Shown here in pieces: positions 17,109 to 25,078 of a stretch of 64,000 bases of DNA. The stretch lies in assembly GCF_030408575.1 (NCBI RefSeq), contig NZ_CP047047.1, forward strand, positions 1,847,991-1,911,990, written 5' to 3'. A program made the position numbers and the translations under genes. Source of the DNA: Corynebacterium auris (GTDB lineage: Bacteria > Actinomycetota > Actinomycetes > Mycobacteriales > Mycobacteriaceae). The notes beneath the pieces were generated by a model. It searched no databases. It saw nothing but the letters and a program-made list of their open reading frames with translations, and was not told where the DNA came from. Every line of letters starts with the position of its first letter. Positions within the stretch are counted from its first letter, which is position 1.

Positions 17109-17567
17109 ATGAATGCCAGCCCGGGCGCCGATACCCCGGGCACGGAAGCGCAACCGCCGCAGCGCCAGCGCATTCGCGTGCGCGCGTGGCACATCGTGCT
17201 GCTGATTATCGCGGTCATCTGCACCTTTCTCCTCGCCTGGTGGCAGTGGACCAGGTTCCAGTCCGGCAGCGGCACGTTCCAGAACCTGGGCTACGCGCTG
17301 CAGTGGCCCATCTTCGGCGCCTTCTTCGTCTACGCCTACCGCATGGGCATCAAGATGGAGAACGAGAAGATCGACGCCCACAATTCCGGCGAGTCCATGC
17401 AGGAGCTGTACGAAGCCGACGAGGCGCGCTTCGGGCGCGAGACTGCCTCCACATCGATCGATGACGATTTCCTCCCCGCCCGCCCCACGCTCGACGTCGA
17501 CGAGTTCAACGCGCTGAACGTCCAGCGGCGCGGCCGGGGCGACGGACCTGAAGAGAGAAGGCCATGA
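17109..17567 (+). CDS. Conserved membrane protein, LprD-like
   Basis: A 152-residue protein with a Pro-rich N-terminus, two hydrophobic helices (about 28-46 and 65-80), and an acidic cytoplasmic-looking tail. AAGGAG lies just before ATG 17109. It overlaps by 4 bases the DUF3817 gene. In M. tuberculosis the DUF3817 gene Rv1342c is likewise paired with lprD (Rv1343c) next to rdgB; this positional match is the basis for the name. No lipobox is present here, so it is not a lipoprotein in this organism. Function unknown. Confidence 0.65.
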   Translation: MNASPGADTPGTEAQPPQRQRIRVRAWHIVLLIIAVICTFLLAWWQWTRFQSGSGTFQNLGYALQWPIFGAFFVYAYRMGIKMENEKIDAHNSGESMQELYEADEARFGRETASTSIDDDFLPARPTLDVDEFNALNVQRRGRGDGPEERRP

Positions 17568-17926
17568 GCACCACCTCCCCCCAGACCCCGAAGATCCACC
17601 CCGAGCGCCAGCGCCGCGTCAAAACGGCGCTGACGCTCTTCTCCATCGCGGCGTGGGTCACCGGCATTCTGCTTCTCCTGCTCTGCCTACGCATGGTCAT
17701 GCAGTACCTGCTGGACATGGACGTCTCTGCCCTGCTCTGGGTCGGCCGCGTACACGGGCTGGCCTACATGGCGTTTTTGATCACCTCCATGAACCTCGGC
17801 CTGAAGGCGCGCTGGCCCGCGGCAACGTGGGTGGTCACCGCGATCTCCGGCGTCGTGCCGTTCCTGTCCTTCTGGGTGGAGTCGAAGCGCCGCCGCGAGG
17901 TGACCGAGCAGTTCCAGCTGGGCTAG
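17564..17926 (+). CDS. DUF3817 integral membrane protein
   Basis: A 120-residue protein with three helices. VGRVHGLAYMAFLIT in the middle is the family hallmark, and WVVTAISGVVPFLSFWVE is the last helix. It starts at ATG 17564 within the end of the preceding gene (4-base overlap), so the two are an operon. It is the counterpart of Rv1342c. DUF3817 is found in cytochrome-linked and stand-alone contexts; no function is assigned. Confidence 0.8.
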   Translation: MSTTSPQTPKIHPERQRRVKTALTLFSIAAWVTGILLLLLCLRMVMQYLLDMDVSALLWVGRVHGLAYMAFLITSMNLGLKARWPAATWVVTAISGVVPFLSFWVESKRRREVTEQFQLG

Positions 17927-17963
17927 CGCCCACAGCAGCGCCCACAGCAGGGCCCGCAGCCCG

Positions 17964-18560
17964 TCACAGGCGCGCCATGATCGGCGCCAGCTCGCGCAGC
18001 GCGGCGCCGCGATGGGAGCGCCTGTTCTTCTCCTCGGGCGCCAGCTCGGCTGAGGAGCGCCCGGGCGTGTCGGCGGGCTCGAAGATCGGGTCGTAGCCGA
18101 AGCCGCCCTCTCCGCGTGGGGCGCGCAGGAGCTGCCCCTCCCACCGGCCCGTCGCCGTGAACTCGTCGCCGGTGGGGGTCACGAGGGCGCAGCACGAGAC
18201 GAAGGCTGCGTCGCGCAGCCCCATGTCCTGCATTTGCGCGAGCAGGAGGCGGTTGTTCGCTTCGTCGTCGCCGTGGCGCCCGGACCAGCGCGCCGAGAGC
18301 ACGCCCGGCATGCCGTTGAGGGCGGTGACGGCGAGCCCCGAATCGTCCGCCACGCAGGGCAACCCGGTTGCCCCCGCCCCAGCGCGGGCTTTGATGAGGG
18401 CGTTGTCCTCGAAGGTGAGGCCGTCTTCCCGAGGCTCCGGGTAGGCGGCGACATCGCGCAGCGAGACCACCTCTACCCCGGTGATCCCGAGGTCAGCGAG
18501 CACGGCCTCGAGCTCGCGCTGCTTCTTCGCGTTGTTGGAGGCGACGAGGACTTTTACCAC
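17964..18560 (-). CDS. rdgB: XTP/dITP pyrophosphatase (non-canonical purine NTP hydrolase)
   Basis: A 198-residue Ham1/RdgB enzyme that removes dITP, XTP and ITP from the nucleotide pool. Motifs: [12 protein letters not shown] at the N-terminus, [19 protein letters not shown] and [11 protein letters not shown] at the C-terminus. The GTG start at 18560 overlaps the end of rph by 7 bases, so they are translationally coupled. Order rph-rdgB matches Rv1340-Rv1341. Confidence 0.95.
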   Translation of the reverse strand: MVKVLVASNNAKKQRELEAVLADLGITGVEVVSLRDVAAYPEPREDGLTFEDNALIKARAGAGATGLPCVADDSGLAVTALNGMPGVLSARWSGRHGDDEANNRLLLAQMQDMGLRDAAFVSCCALVTPTGDEFTATGRWEGQLLRAPRGEGGFGYDPIFEPADTPGRSSAELAPEEKNRRSHRGAALRELAPIMARL

Positions 18561-19288
18561 CCCAGCGCCGCCTTCTGCGCCTCGATCAGCTGAGCGCAGC
18601 CCGCCCCGGCCACGTCGAGCATCGAGTTCAGCTCGGCGCGACCGAACAGGCCGTGCTCGCCGGTGCCCTGGATCTCGACGAACTTGCCGCCCTCCTGCAT
18701 GACCACGTTCAGGTCCACCTCGGCGCGCGAATCTTCCTCGTAGGGCAGGTCGAGGGCAACGTTGCCCTCGAGCAGCCCTACCGACACCGCCGCCACCGGC
18801 GAAAGCAGCGGCTGGCCGGGCACCACCCCGCGCTCCTGCAGGAAGCTAATCGCATCCGCCAGCGCCACGTAGGCGCCCGTGATGGAGGCTGTGCGGGTGC
18901 CGCCGTCGGCCTGGAGCACGTCGCAGTCGAGCTGGATGGTGTTCTCCCCCAGCTGCGACAGGTCCACCGCCGCGCGCAGCGAGCGCCCCACTAGGCGGGA
19001 AATCTCGTGCGTGCGGCCCTTGACCTTCCCCTTCATCGACTCGCGCGGCATGCGCTCGTGCGTGGCGGAGGGCAGCATCGCGTATTCGGCGGTGAGCCAG
19101 CCCTCGCCGGAGTCCTTCTTAAAGCGCGGCACCCCCAGCTCAACCGAGGCGGTGCACATCACGCGGGTGTTGCCGAACTCCACAAGGACGCTGCCCGCCG
19201 GGTTCGAGGTGAAGCCGCGGGTGATGCGGACGGGGCGCAGCTCGTCGAGGGCGCGCCCATCGGCGCGCCGGAAAGCAGATTCAGTCAT
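18554..19288 (-). CDS. rph: Ribonuclease PH
   Basis: A 244-residue phosphorolytic 3'-5' exoribonuclease that trims tRNA precursors. Family landmarks: [75 protein letters not shown] ribosome site lies before the ATG, and a TACGCT element overlaps it 7 bases upstream. The gene ends inside the rdgB start. Confidence 0.96.
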   Translation of the reverse strand: MTESAFRRADGRALDELRPVRITRGFTSNPAGSVLVEFGNTRVMCTASVELGVPRFKKDSGEGWLTAEYAMLPSATHERMPRESMKGKVKGRTHEISRLVGRSLRAAVDLSQLGENTIQLDCDVLQADGGTRTASITGAYVALADAISFLQERGVVPGQPLLSPVAAVSVGLLEGNVALDLPYEEDSRAEVDLNVVMQEGGKFVEIQGTGEHGLFGRAELNSMLDVAGAGCAQLIEAQKAALGW

Positions 19289-19303
19289 GCCTCCCAGCGT
19301 AAC

Positions 19304-20083
19304 TTACAGGTCGAACACTGCCCCGGGCCGGCCGACGATGACTTCGCCGTCAAACTCCCGGCACGCCGCGGCACGCGTTTCCTCCGGGTCGGTCCACGGC
19401 TGGATGTGGACAAGCACGAGCGTGGCCACCCCGGCCTCGCGGGCGATCCGCCCCGCCTCCTCGCCCGACAGGTGCATCCCGGGGGCCTTGCCCTCCGAGC
19501 TCGGCCCCCAGGCCGCCTCGCAGAGGAAAAGATCGGCGCCGCGGGCGACGTCGAGAAGCGATGGCGTCATGCCCGAGTCCCCCGTGAAAGCGAGCACCCG
19601 GCCCGTGTCATTGCACGCGACGCGCAGGCCGTGGGATTCGGCGGCGGGGTGCAGGACCGGAATGGGTGTGACCGTGACCCCCTCGATCTCCTGCGGAACC
19701 CACGGCTGCCAGGGGCGGAAGTCGAAAGTATCGGAGATGTCGTCGACGTCGTCGGGGCCGTCGGCGCCCATGCGCCCGAAGTGCAGCGGCGCGTAGGAGG
19801 GCCCGGCCATGATGTGGCGCCTCGGCGAGGGCGCCGTCGGGTGGAAACGGCGCCACACCAGCAAAGAAGGGATGTCGGAGCAGTGGTCGGCGTGCAGGTG
19901 GGAGAAGATCACGTGCGCGTTCGCCGGGTCGAACACGGGCTGCAGAGCCGCGAGGGCGCCGGGCCCGAAGTCCATCAGGATGCCCGGCGCGGCGGGGCGC
20001 TCAGGGGACGTAATCAGGTAGGAAGACCCGGGATTGCCCGGCGCGCCCAGGCTCCCGGAGCACCCGAGAATGGTCAACCTCAT
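19304..20083 (-). CDS. MBL-fold hydrolase, Rv1339-like phosphodiesterase
   Basis: A 259-residue metallo-beta-lactamase-fold protein. SHLHADHCSDIP is the HxHxDH metal motif, with more ligands in VIPVLHPAAESHG, AFTGDSG and LVHIQPW. Its place between rph and murI equals Rv1339, reported as an atypical class II cAMP phosphodiesterase; RNase Z-like folds are also close, so the substrate is inferred from synteny. The start codon is covered by a perfect 16-bp palindrome (20083-20098) and no ribosome site precedes it. Confidence 0.82.
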   Translation of the reverse strand: MRLTILGCSGSLGAPGNPGSSYLITSPERPAAPGILMDFGPGALAALQPVFDPANAHVIFSHLHADHCSDIPSLLVWRRFHPTAPSPRRHIMAGPSYAPLHFGRMGADGPDDVDDISDTFDFRPWQPWVPQEIEGVTVTPIPVLHPAAESHGLRVACNDTGRVLAFTGDSGMTPSLLDVARGADLFLCEAAWGPSSEGKAPGMHLSGEEAGRIAREAGVATLVLVHIQPWTDPEETRAAACREFDGEVIVGRPGAVFDL

Positions 20084-20135
20084 GGCACAACTGTGCCACG
20101 AAACACGGGCGAAATCTAACCAACCCGCCTTCGCA

Positions 20136-20984
20136 TCAGCCCGCGGCGGCGCTGCCCACCGCCGTCACCTGTGGCCCGAGGAAACGCGCGGCCAGGGCGT
20201 TGAACAGTTCCGGGTCCCCGGTGGATTCGAACACGCGCGTCGGCGTGGCGCCGGCGGGGGCGAGCATGTCCCTTTCCGTGAGCACGCGCAGCACGTCCTT
20301 CGCGGTCTCCTCCGCCGAGGACACGAGCGTGACGTGGTCGCCGATGGCCAGCTGTACCACGCCCGAGAGCAGCGGGTAGTGGGTGCAGCCCAGCACCAGG
20401 GTGTCCACCCCCGCGGCCTGCAGCGGCTCGAGGTAGCCCTGCGCCACCCCGAGGATCTGGCGCCCTGAGGTCACGCCGCGCTCCACGAACTCGACGAACG
20501 CGGGGCAGGCGGCCGCGGTGACCTCGACACCCGGCGCCAGGTTGAACAGGTCCTGGTAGGCGCCCGAGGTAATCGTGCCGACGGTGCCGATCACGCCGAC
20601 ACGCTTGTTGCGGGTGGAGGCGATCGCGCGGCGCACCGCCGGTTTGATCACCTCGACGACGGGGATGCTGTAGCGCTCGCGCGCGTCGTGCAAGAAGGCC
20701 GCCGAGGCGGTGTTGCAGGCGATGACGAGCATCTTGCAGCCGCGCTCGACGAGGTCGTCGGCAATGCGCGTCGCGTGGCGGCGCACCTCGGCGATGGGCT
20801 GCGGGCCGTAGGGGCCGTTGGCGGTGTCGCCGATGTAGATGATGGATTCCTCGCTGAGCTGGTCCATCACCGCCCGGGCAACCGTCAGGCCGCCCACCCC
20901 CGAGTCAAACAGCCCGATCGGGCGGGGATCCCCCGCGGCGGGCTGGGTATCGGCGGCCGGTGAAGCAGAACGCGGAGTACACAC
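20136..20984 (-). CDS. murI: Glutamate racemase
   Basis: A 282-residue enzyme that makes D-glutamate for peptidoglycan. The two catalytic cysteines are in VIACNTASA and LGCTHYPLL, and [13 protein letters not shown] marks the N-terminal domain. The N-terminus carries ~20 extra residues. The GTG at 20984 has TACCAT 7 bases upstream, indicating a leaderless transcript. Confidence 0.95.
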   Translation of the reverse strand: MCTPRSASPAADTQPAAGDPRPIGLFDSGVGGLTVARAVMDQLSEESIIYIGDTANGPYGPQPIAEVRRHATRIADDLVERGCKMLVIACNTASAAFLHDARERYSIPVVEVIKPAVRRAIASTRNKRVGVIGTVGTITSGAYQDLFNLAPGVEVTAAACPAFVEFVERGVTSGRQILGVAQGYLEPLQAAGVDTLVLGCTHYPLLSGVVQLAIGDHVTLVSSAEETAKDVLRVLTERDMLAPAGATPTRVFESTGDPELFNALAARFLGPQVTAVGSAAAG

Positions 20985-21014
20985 GCGCCTGATGGTACTC
21001 CGGGCCGCCCCGCG

Positions 21015-21695
21015 CTAGCGCCCGCGCCGTTCCAGCTGGCGTCTTTGCCGGCGGGCGACCAGCTCGGGCGGGTCGTCGGAGGTAATCGTCATGCCCGCGA
21101 TTAGCCCGCCGATGGCACCGAAGAGGTGGCCCTGCCAGCTCACCCCGGGGTTGATGGGCAAGACGCCCCAGATGAGGCCGGAGTAGAAGAAGCCCAGGAT
21201 CACGCCGAGCAGGATCTGCGCCAGCGAGCGGTTGAAGATGCCGCGGATAATCAGGTACGTCAGCCAGCCGTAGACGAGGCTGGAGGCGCCGATGTGGTTA
21301 GTGCCCACCCCGCCGAACAGCCACGTGCCCACGCCCGCGATGATCCAGGCGAACGCCGTGACCTCCCAGAACACCTTCGACCCCGAGTAGCCGATGAGGA
21401 AGCAGAAGATCGCCCCGGGCACGCTGTTGGACACGATGTGGCTGAGATCCGCGTGCAGCAGCGGGGCGAAGAGGATGCCGGGCAGCCCCGTGATGTCGAG
21501 CGGGTGGATGCCGAAGGCGTTGAGGAGGCCGCCGAAAAACACGAAGTTGATCAGGAAGACCGCCCAGATGACCACGAGGTATCCCACCGCGTAGCGCAGG
21601 CCCGTCCCGCGTTTTTCCGCGCGCGTCTTTTTCACCTGACCGGAGGACAGGGGCTGCAGGCCGTTGAACTGCCGTGGGGGCTGGTAGTAAGACAC
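21015..21695 (-). CDS. Rhomboid-family intramembrane serine protease
   Basis: A 226-residue membrane protein with six helices. The catalytic Ser is in GASSLVYGWLTYL and the His in WQGHLFGAIGGLIAG; HADLSHIVSNSVPGAIFCF is the conserved oxyanion region. Substrates are unknown. It corresponds to Rv1337. The start is GTG 21695 with TAAACT 7 bases upstream (leaderless). In mycobacteria, mec-cysO-cysM lie between this gene and the P1 peptidase; here only 10 bases separate them. Confidence 0.9.
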   Translation of the reverse strand: MSYYQPPRQFNGLQPLSSGQVKKTRAEKRGTGLRYAVGYLVVIWAVFLINFVFFGGLLNAFGIHPLDITGLPGILFAPLLHADLSHIVSNSVPGAIFCFLIGYSGSKVFWEVTAFAWIIAGVGTWLFGGVGTNHIGASSLVYGWLTYLIIRGIFNRSLAQILLGVILGFFYSGLIWGVLPINPGVSWQGHLFGAIGGLIAGMTITSDDPPELVARRQRRQLERRGR

Positions 21696-21705
21696 ACCGA
21701 GCAGT

Positions 21706-22677
21706 TTAGTGGGTTAGCTCACTCCATGTCGGGACCCCGTAGCCGGGCCGCGCGCTCACGACGGCATCGACGATCGCCGCCTCCACGGCCTCAGCCGCCG
21801 CCGCGCTCAGTGCAGCTAGCTTCTCGACGCCCACCCCAGCGCCCACCTCACCCGCCGTCGAGACGGCGAACAGCGTGTCCCCGTCCAGGGGCAGGTGCGC
21901 CGGGCGCACGGCGCGCGCGATTCCGTCGTGGCCCGCCATGGCCAGCCGCTGCAGCTGCGCCAGCGGCAGCGGGGCGTCGGTGGCGACGACCCCGATCGTG
22001 GTGTTGAGCTGCGGCTTTGGGTAGTCCAGGCGGGCGAACTCCGCGAGGTTGACGGCCGGGCGCGCGCCGTCGCCGTAGAGCAGGCCCGTTTCGGGGTCGA
22101 CGACGCTGCCGACCGGGTTCGCCACGACCCCCGCCGCGACGACGTGGCCGCACACGTCGCGCGCCGCCTGCCCGAAGCCGCCGCGCAGCACCCCCGCGGT
22201 CGCGCCGCAGCCGGCGCCCACGCTCCCGGAGGCGGGCTCCTGTTCGGCGTTCTGTCCCGCAAAGGCCGCCGCGACCGCCGCCGCCCCGTCGGCAGCCGTG
22301 GGGCGGTGCCCGGGGGAGCCGACGACGAGGTCGAAGATGACCGCCGCCGGGACGATCGGCACTCGTGGGCCGGGCGCGTTCTCCCCGAACACCGGAAATC
22401 CCCTGCCGCGGCGCTCGAGCTCGCTCATCGCGCCGTCCGCCGCCGCCAGGCCGAAGGCCGATCCCCCGGCGAGGATGATCGCGTGAACGCGCTGGACGGT
22501 GTTGTGGGGAGCGAGGAGGTCCGTTTCCCTGGTTCCGGGGCCGCCGCCGCGCACGTCGACGGCGGCGAGCATGCCCGCCGTTTCGCGCGCGACGACGGCG
22601 CTCACTCCGGTGTCCCCCATGCTCGCGTGCCCGAGGAGGACCCCCGGTACGCGTGTCAGGCCGCTGCTTACCGTCAT
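21706..22677 (-). CDS. P1 (S58/DmpA) family peptidase
   Basis: A 323-residue self-processing Ntn-type hydrolase. The precursor features GHASMGDTGVSAVVARE, ILAGGSAFGLAAADG and the autocleavage region SGSVGAGCGATAG are those of the DmpA/S58 family (aminopeptidases on D-amino acid or beta-peptides); processing would occur before a Ser/Thr/Cys in the middle. It equals Rv1333. A TACAAT element lies 6 bases before the ATG. Confidence 0.85.
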   Translation of the reverse strand: MTVSSGLTRVPGVLLGHASMGDTGVSAVVARETAGMLAAVDVRGGGPGTRETDLLAPHNTVQRVHAIILAGGSAFGLAAADGAMSELERRGRGFPVFGENAPGPRVPIVPAAVIFDLVVGSPGHRPTAADGAAAVAAAFAGQNAEQEPASGSVGAGCGATAGVLRGGFGQAARDVCGHVVAAGVVANPVGSVVDPETGLLYGDGARPAVNLAEFARLDYPKPQLNTTIGVVATDAPLPLAQLQRLAMAGHDGIARAVRPAHLPLDGDTLFAVSTAGEVGAGVGVEKLAALSAAAAEAVEAAIVDAVVSARPGYGVPTWSELTH

Positions 22678-22696
22678 GGCCGGATTGTAGTTGGCC

Positions 22697-23236
22697 CTAC
22701 CCCATCATCGCTTCCAGGAGGGACTCCTGGCAGAAGGCGAGCCACTCGAGCAGCCGTTCGCGGTCCTGCTCGGCCGCCTCGCCGGGGCGGTCGTCTTCGG
22801 AGATGTACAGGCGCATGTCGTTGACGGCGGCGAGGAACTTGTGCGCCTCGTCTTCCTCGATGGTGACGTCGACGCCGCCGGTGGGGCCGAGCGCCTGGTT
22901 GACCACCTGCAGGTTCATCAGCTTCGTCCTGATGATGTCGTTTTCGTGCAGGCTGCGCAGAAGGCCTGCGTCGCCGTCGAACTCCTCGTCGCCCTCGCGC
23001 TGGAAGTCGGGCAGCAGGCGGCGCAGCTTCGGGTCCTCGGGGGCTTCGGAGTGGCCCGCCGCCAGGCCGATCATCTCGGCGAGCTCGTCCTTCGGCGCCG
23101 ACTGGGCGCGGGAGATCAACGCCTCGGACACGGTGGCGGTGAGGTTCCCGATGACTTCGCGCTCGAGCGGGTCAAACCGGGTGGAAAACTTCACGCTCGA
23201 GCGCATCAGGCCCTTCTTGCGGCGCCACGGTTGCAT
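22697..23236 (-). CDS. DUF2017 protein, AosR-like regulator
   Basis: A 179-residue helical protein located between clpS and the P1 peptidase like Rv1332. That mycobacterial protein was reported as AosR, a redox-sensing regulator of the mec-cysO-cysM cysteine pathway that works through a disulfide. The version here has one cysteine only (LAFCQESL), so an intramolecular disulfide is impossible, and the cysteine genes are not adjacent. ATG 23236 begins the conserved part (MQPWRRKKGLMRSSVKFS); the frame upstream overlaps clpS. Confidence 0.75.
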   Translation of the reverse strand: MQPWRRKKGLMRSSVKFSTRFDPLEREVIGNLTATVSEALISRAQSAPKDELAEMIGLAAGHSEAPEDPKLRRLLPDFQREGDEEFDGDAGLLRSLHENDIIRTKLMNLQVVNQALGPTGGVDVTIEEDEAHKFLAAVNDMRLYISEDDRPGEAAEQDRERLLEWLAFCQESLLEAMMG

Positions 23237-23268
23237 TCTTTGCCTCGTCCCCTCTCTTACCCAGTCTC

Positions 23269-23616
23269 TTAACCGGCCTGCTGCATGGTGGCCCACAGCC
23301 CGGCGGTGTGCAGCTTCTTCACGTCACCTTCGACCTTGTCCTTCTCACCCGAGGAGACGACGGCCTTGCCCTCGGTGTGCACCTGCATCATCAGCTCGTT
23401 GGCGCGCTTGCGGTCGTAGCCCAGCACTGTCTGGAAGACGTAGGTGACGTAGCTCATCAGGTTGACCGGGTCGTCCCACACGATGCACATCCACGGCAAG
23501 TTCTCGGAGACGGCGACGTCCACCTCGATCTGCTCGTCCAGGTCGGGTGTCGCCGTCGGGGAGCCCATGGCGCGCGCGACCGCCGGGAGGGCACCGGAAG
23601 CGTGTGAAGGAATCAT
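23269..23616 (-). CDS. clpS: ATP-dependent Clp protease adaptor ClpS
   Basis: A 115-residue adaptor that hands N-degron substrates to ClpC/ClpA. The core is [20 protein letters not shown] with Asp residues of the N-end-rule pocket, then [20 protein letters not shown] and the conserved Lys-rich end. The start at 23616 is favoured because TAGGGT lies 7 bases upstream; ATG 23568 would give a more typical length. The gene sits upstream of the DUF2017 gene as in Rv1331-Rv1332. Confidence 0.92.
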   Translation of the reverse strand: MIPSHASGALPAVARAMGSPTATPDLDEQIEVDVAVSENLPWMCIVWDDPVNLMSYVTYVFQTVLGYDRKRANELMMQVHTEGKAVVSSGEKDKVEGDVKKLHTAGLWATMQQAG

Positions 23617-23721
23617 GCTGCCCACCCTACCCACTGCCTCCCCTAGCCTGCAGTTCGGGATTTATTCACCGCGCACGCGCGCGGCCTGCCCCCTTACGTG
23701 ATGCAGGTAACGTGGGTTGCT

Positions 23722-25059
23722 ATGACAAATCCCACGCCCCAGTCCCGCGCCTCGACGGCTTTTCTTACCGATATGTACGAGCTGACCATGCTCGACGCCG
23801 CACTCCAGGACGGAACCGCCGAGCGCCAGTGCTCCTTCGAAGTCTTCTCCCGCAAGCTCGCCGGCGAGCGGCGCTACGGGGTCGTCGCCGGCACCGCGCG
23901 CATCCTCGACGCGCTGTCGCGGTTCCGCTTTACCAAAGAGCAGCTCGAGGCGGCCGATTTCCTGTCCGACGCGGCCAAGGATTACCTGTGCAACTACTCC
24001 TTTTCCGGCCATATTGACGGCTACCGCGAGGGCGAGCTCTATTTCCCCAACTCCCCCATCATGACGGTGCGCGGCACCTTCGCGGAATGCGTCATCCTAG
24101 AGACGATCATCCTGTCGATCCTCAACTCCGACTCGGCCGTGGCCACCGCCGCCTCGCGCATGGTCACCGCCGCCGACGGGCGCCCGATTATGGAGATGGG
24201 CTCGCGCCGCACCAACGAGGCCGCTGCGGTATCCGCGGCCCGCGCCGCCTACATCGCCGGCTTTGACACCACCTCCAACATGGAGGCGGCGACTCGCTAC
24301 GGCATTCCGCCCTCGGGCACGGCGGCCCACGCCTGGATGCTGCTGCACGTCGACGACGAAGGCACGCCGGACGAGAGGGCCGCGTTCCGCGCCCAGGTCG
24401 CATCCCTGGGCCCGGGCACGACGCTTCTGGTGGACACCTTCGACATCACCAAGGGCGTCGAAAACGCCCTCGCGGCGGCGGGCACCGAGCTCGGCGCCGT
24501 GCGCATTGACTCGGGCGACCTCGGCATCGTCTCCCGGCGGGTGCGCAGCCAGCTCGACGAGGCCGGCGCCTACAACACCAAGATCATCGTCTCCTCCGAC
24601 CTCGACGAGTTCGCCATCGCGGGCCTGCGCGGCGACCCCGTTGACGGCTTCGGGGTGGGCACCTCGGTCGTCACCGGTTCCGGCTCCCCCACCGCGGGGA
24701 TGGTGTACAAGCTCGTGGAGGTGGAGGGGCACCCCGTCGCCAAGCGATCGAGCGGAAAGGTCACCTACGGCGGCACGAAAAGCGCGCTGCGGGCCTACCG
24801 CGGCTCCGGCGTCGCCGTCACCGAGCTGGTGTGCCCCTTTGACACGCAGATCACGGCGCGACCGGGCCTGGAATACCGGCGTATGGACATCCCGCTGGTG
24901 CGCGACGGCCGAGTCGTCGACGGGCTCGGCGGCCTCGATGACGCCCGCGCCCACCTCGCCGAGGCGCGCACCACGCTGCCCTGGGAGGGGCTGGCGCTGT
25001 CGCGCGACGAACCCGCCATCCCCACCCGCTTCGTGGGCTTTCCCGAGCCCGCGGAGTAA
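23722..25059 (+). CDS. pncB: Nicotinate phosphoribosyltransferase
   Basis: A 445-residue enzyme joining nicotinate with PRPP in the NAD salvage route. LTDMYELTMLDAALQDG at the N-terminus, MEMGSRRTNEAAAVSAARAAY, AHAWMLL and the PRPP site RIDSGDLG are typical of type II NAPRTases. ATG 23722 begins the conserved part; TAACGT is 8 bases upstream and no ribosome site is present, so it looks leaderless. It diverges from clpS, matching Rv1330c/Rv1331. Confidence 0.93.
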   Translation: MTNPTPQSRASTAFLTDMYELTMLDAALQDGTAERQCSFEVFSRKLAGERRYGVVAGTARILDALSRFRFTKEQLEAADFLSDAAKDYLCNYSFSGHIDGYREGELYFPNSPIMTVRGTFAECVILETIILSILNSDSAVATAASRMVTAADGRPIMEMGSRRTNEAAAVSAARAAYIAGFDTTSNMEAATRYGIPPSGTAAHAWMLLHVDDEGTPDERAAFRAQVASLGPGTTLLVDTFDITKGVENALAAAGTELGAVRIDSGDLGIVSRRVRSQLDEAGAYNTKIIVSSDLDEFAIAGLRGDPVDGFGVGTSVVTGSGSPTAGMVYKLVEVEGHPVAKRSSGKVTYGGTKSALRAYRGSGVAVTELVCPFDTQITARPGLEYRRMDIPLVRDGRVVDGLGGLDDARAHLAEARTTLPWEGLALSRDEPAIPTRFVGFPEPAE

Positions 25060-25078
25060 GCCCATACACTAGTTCTCC

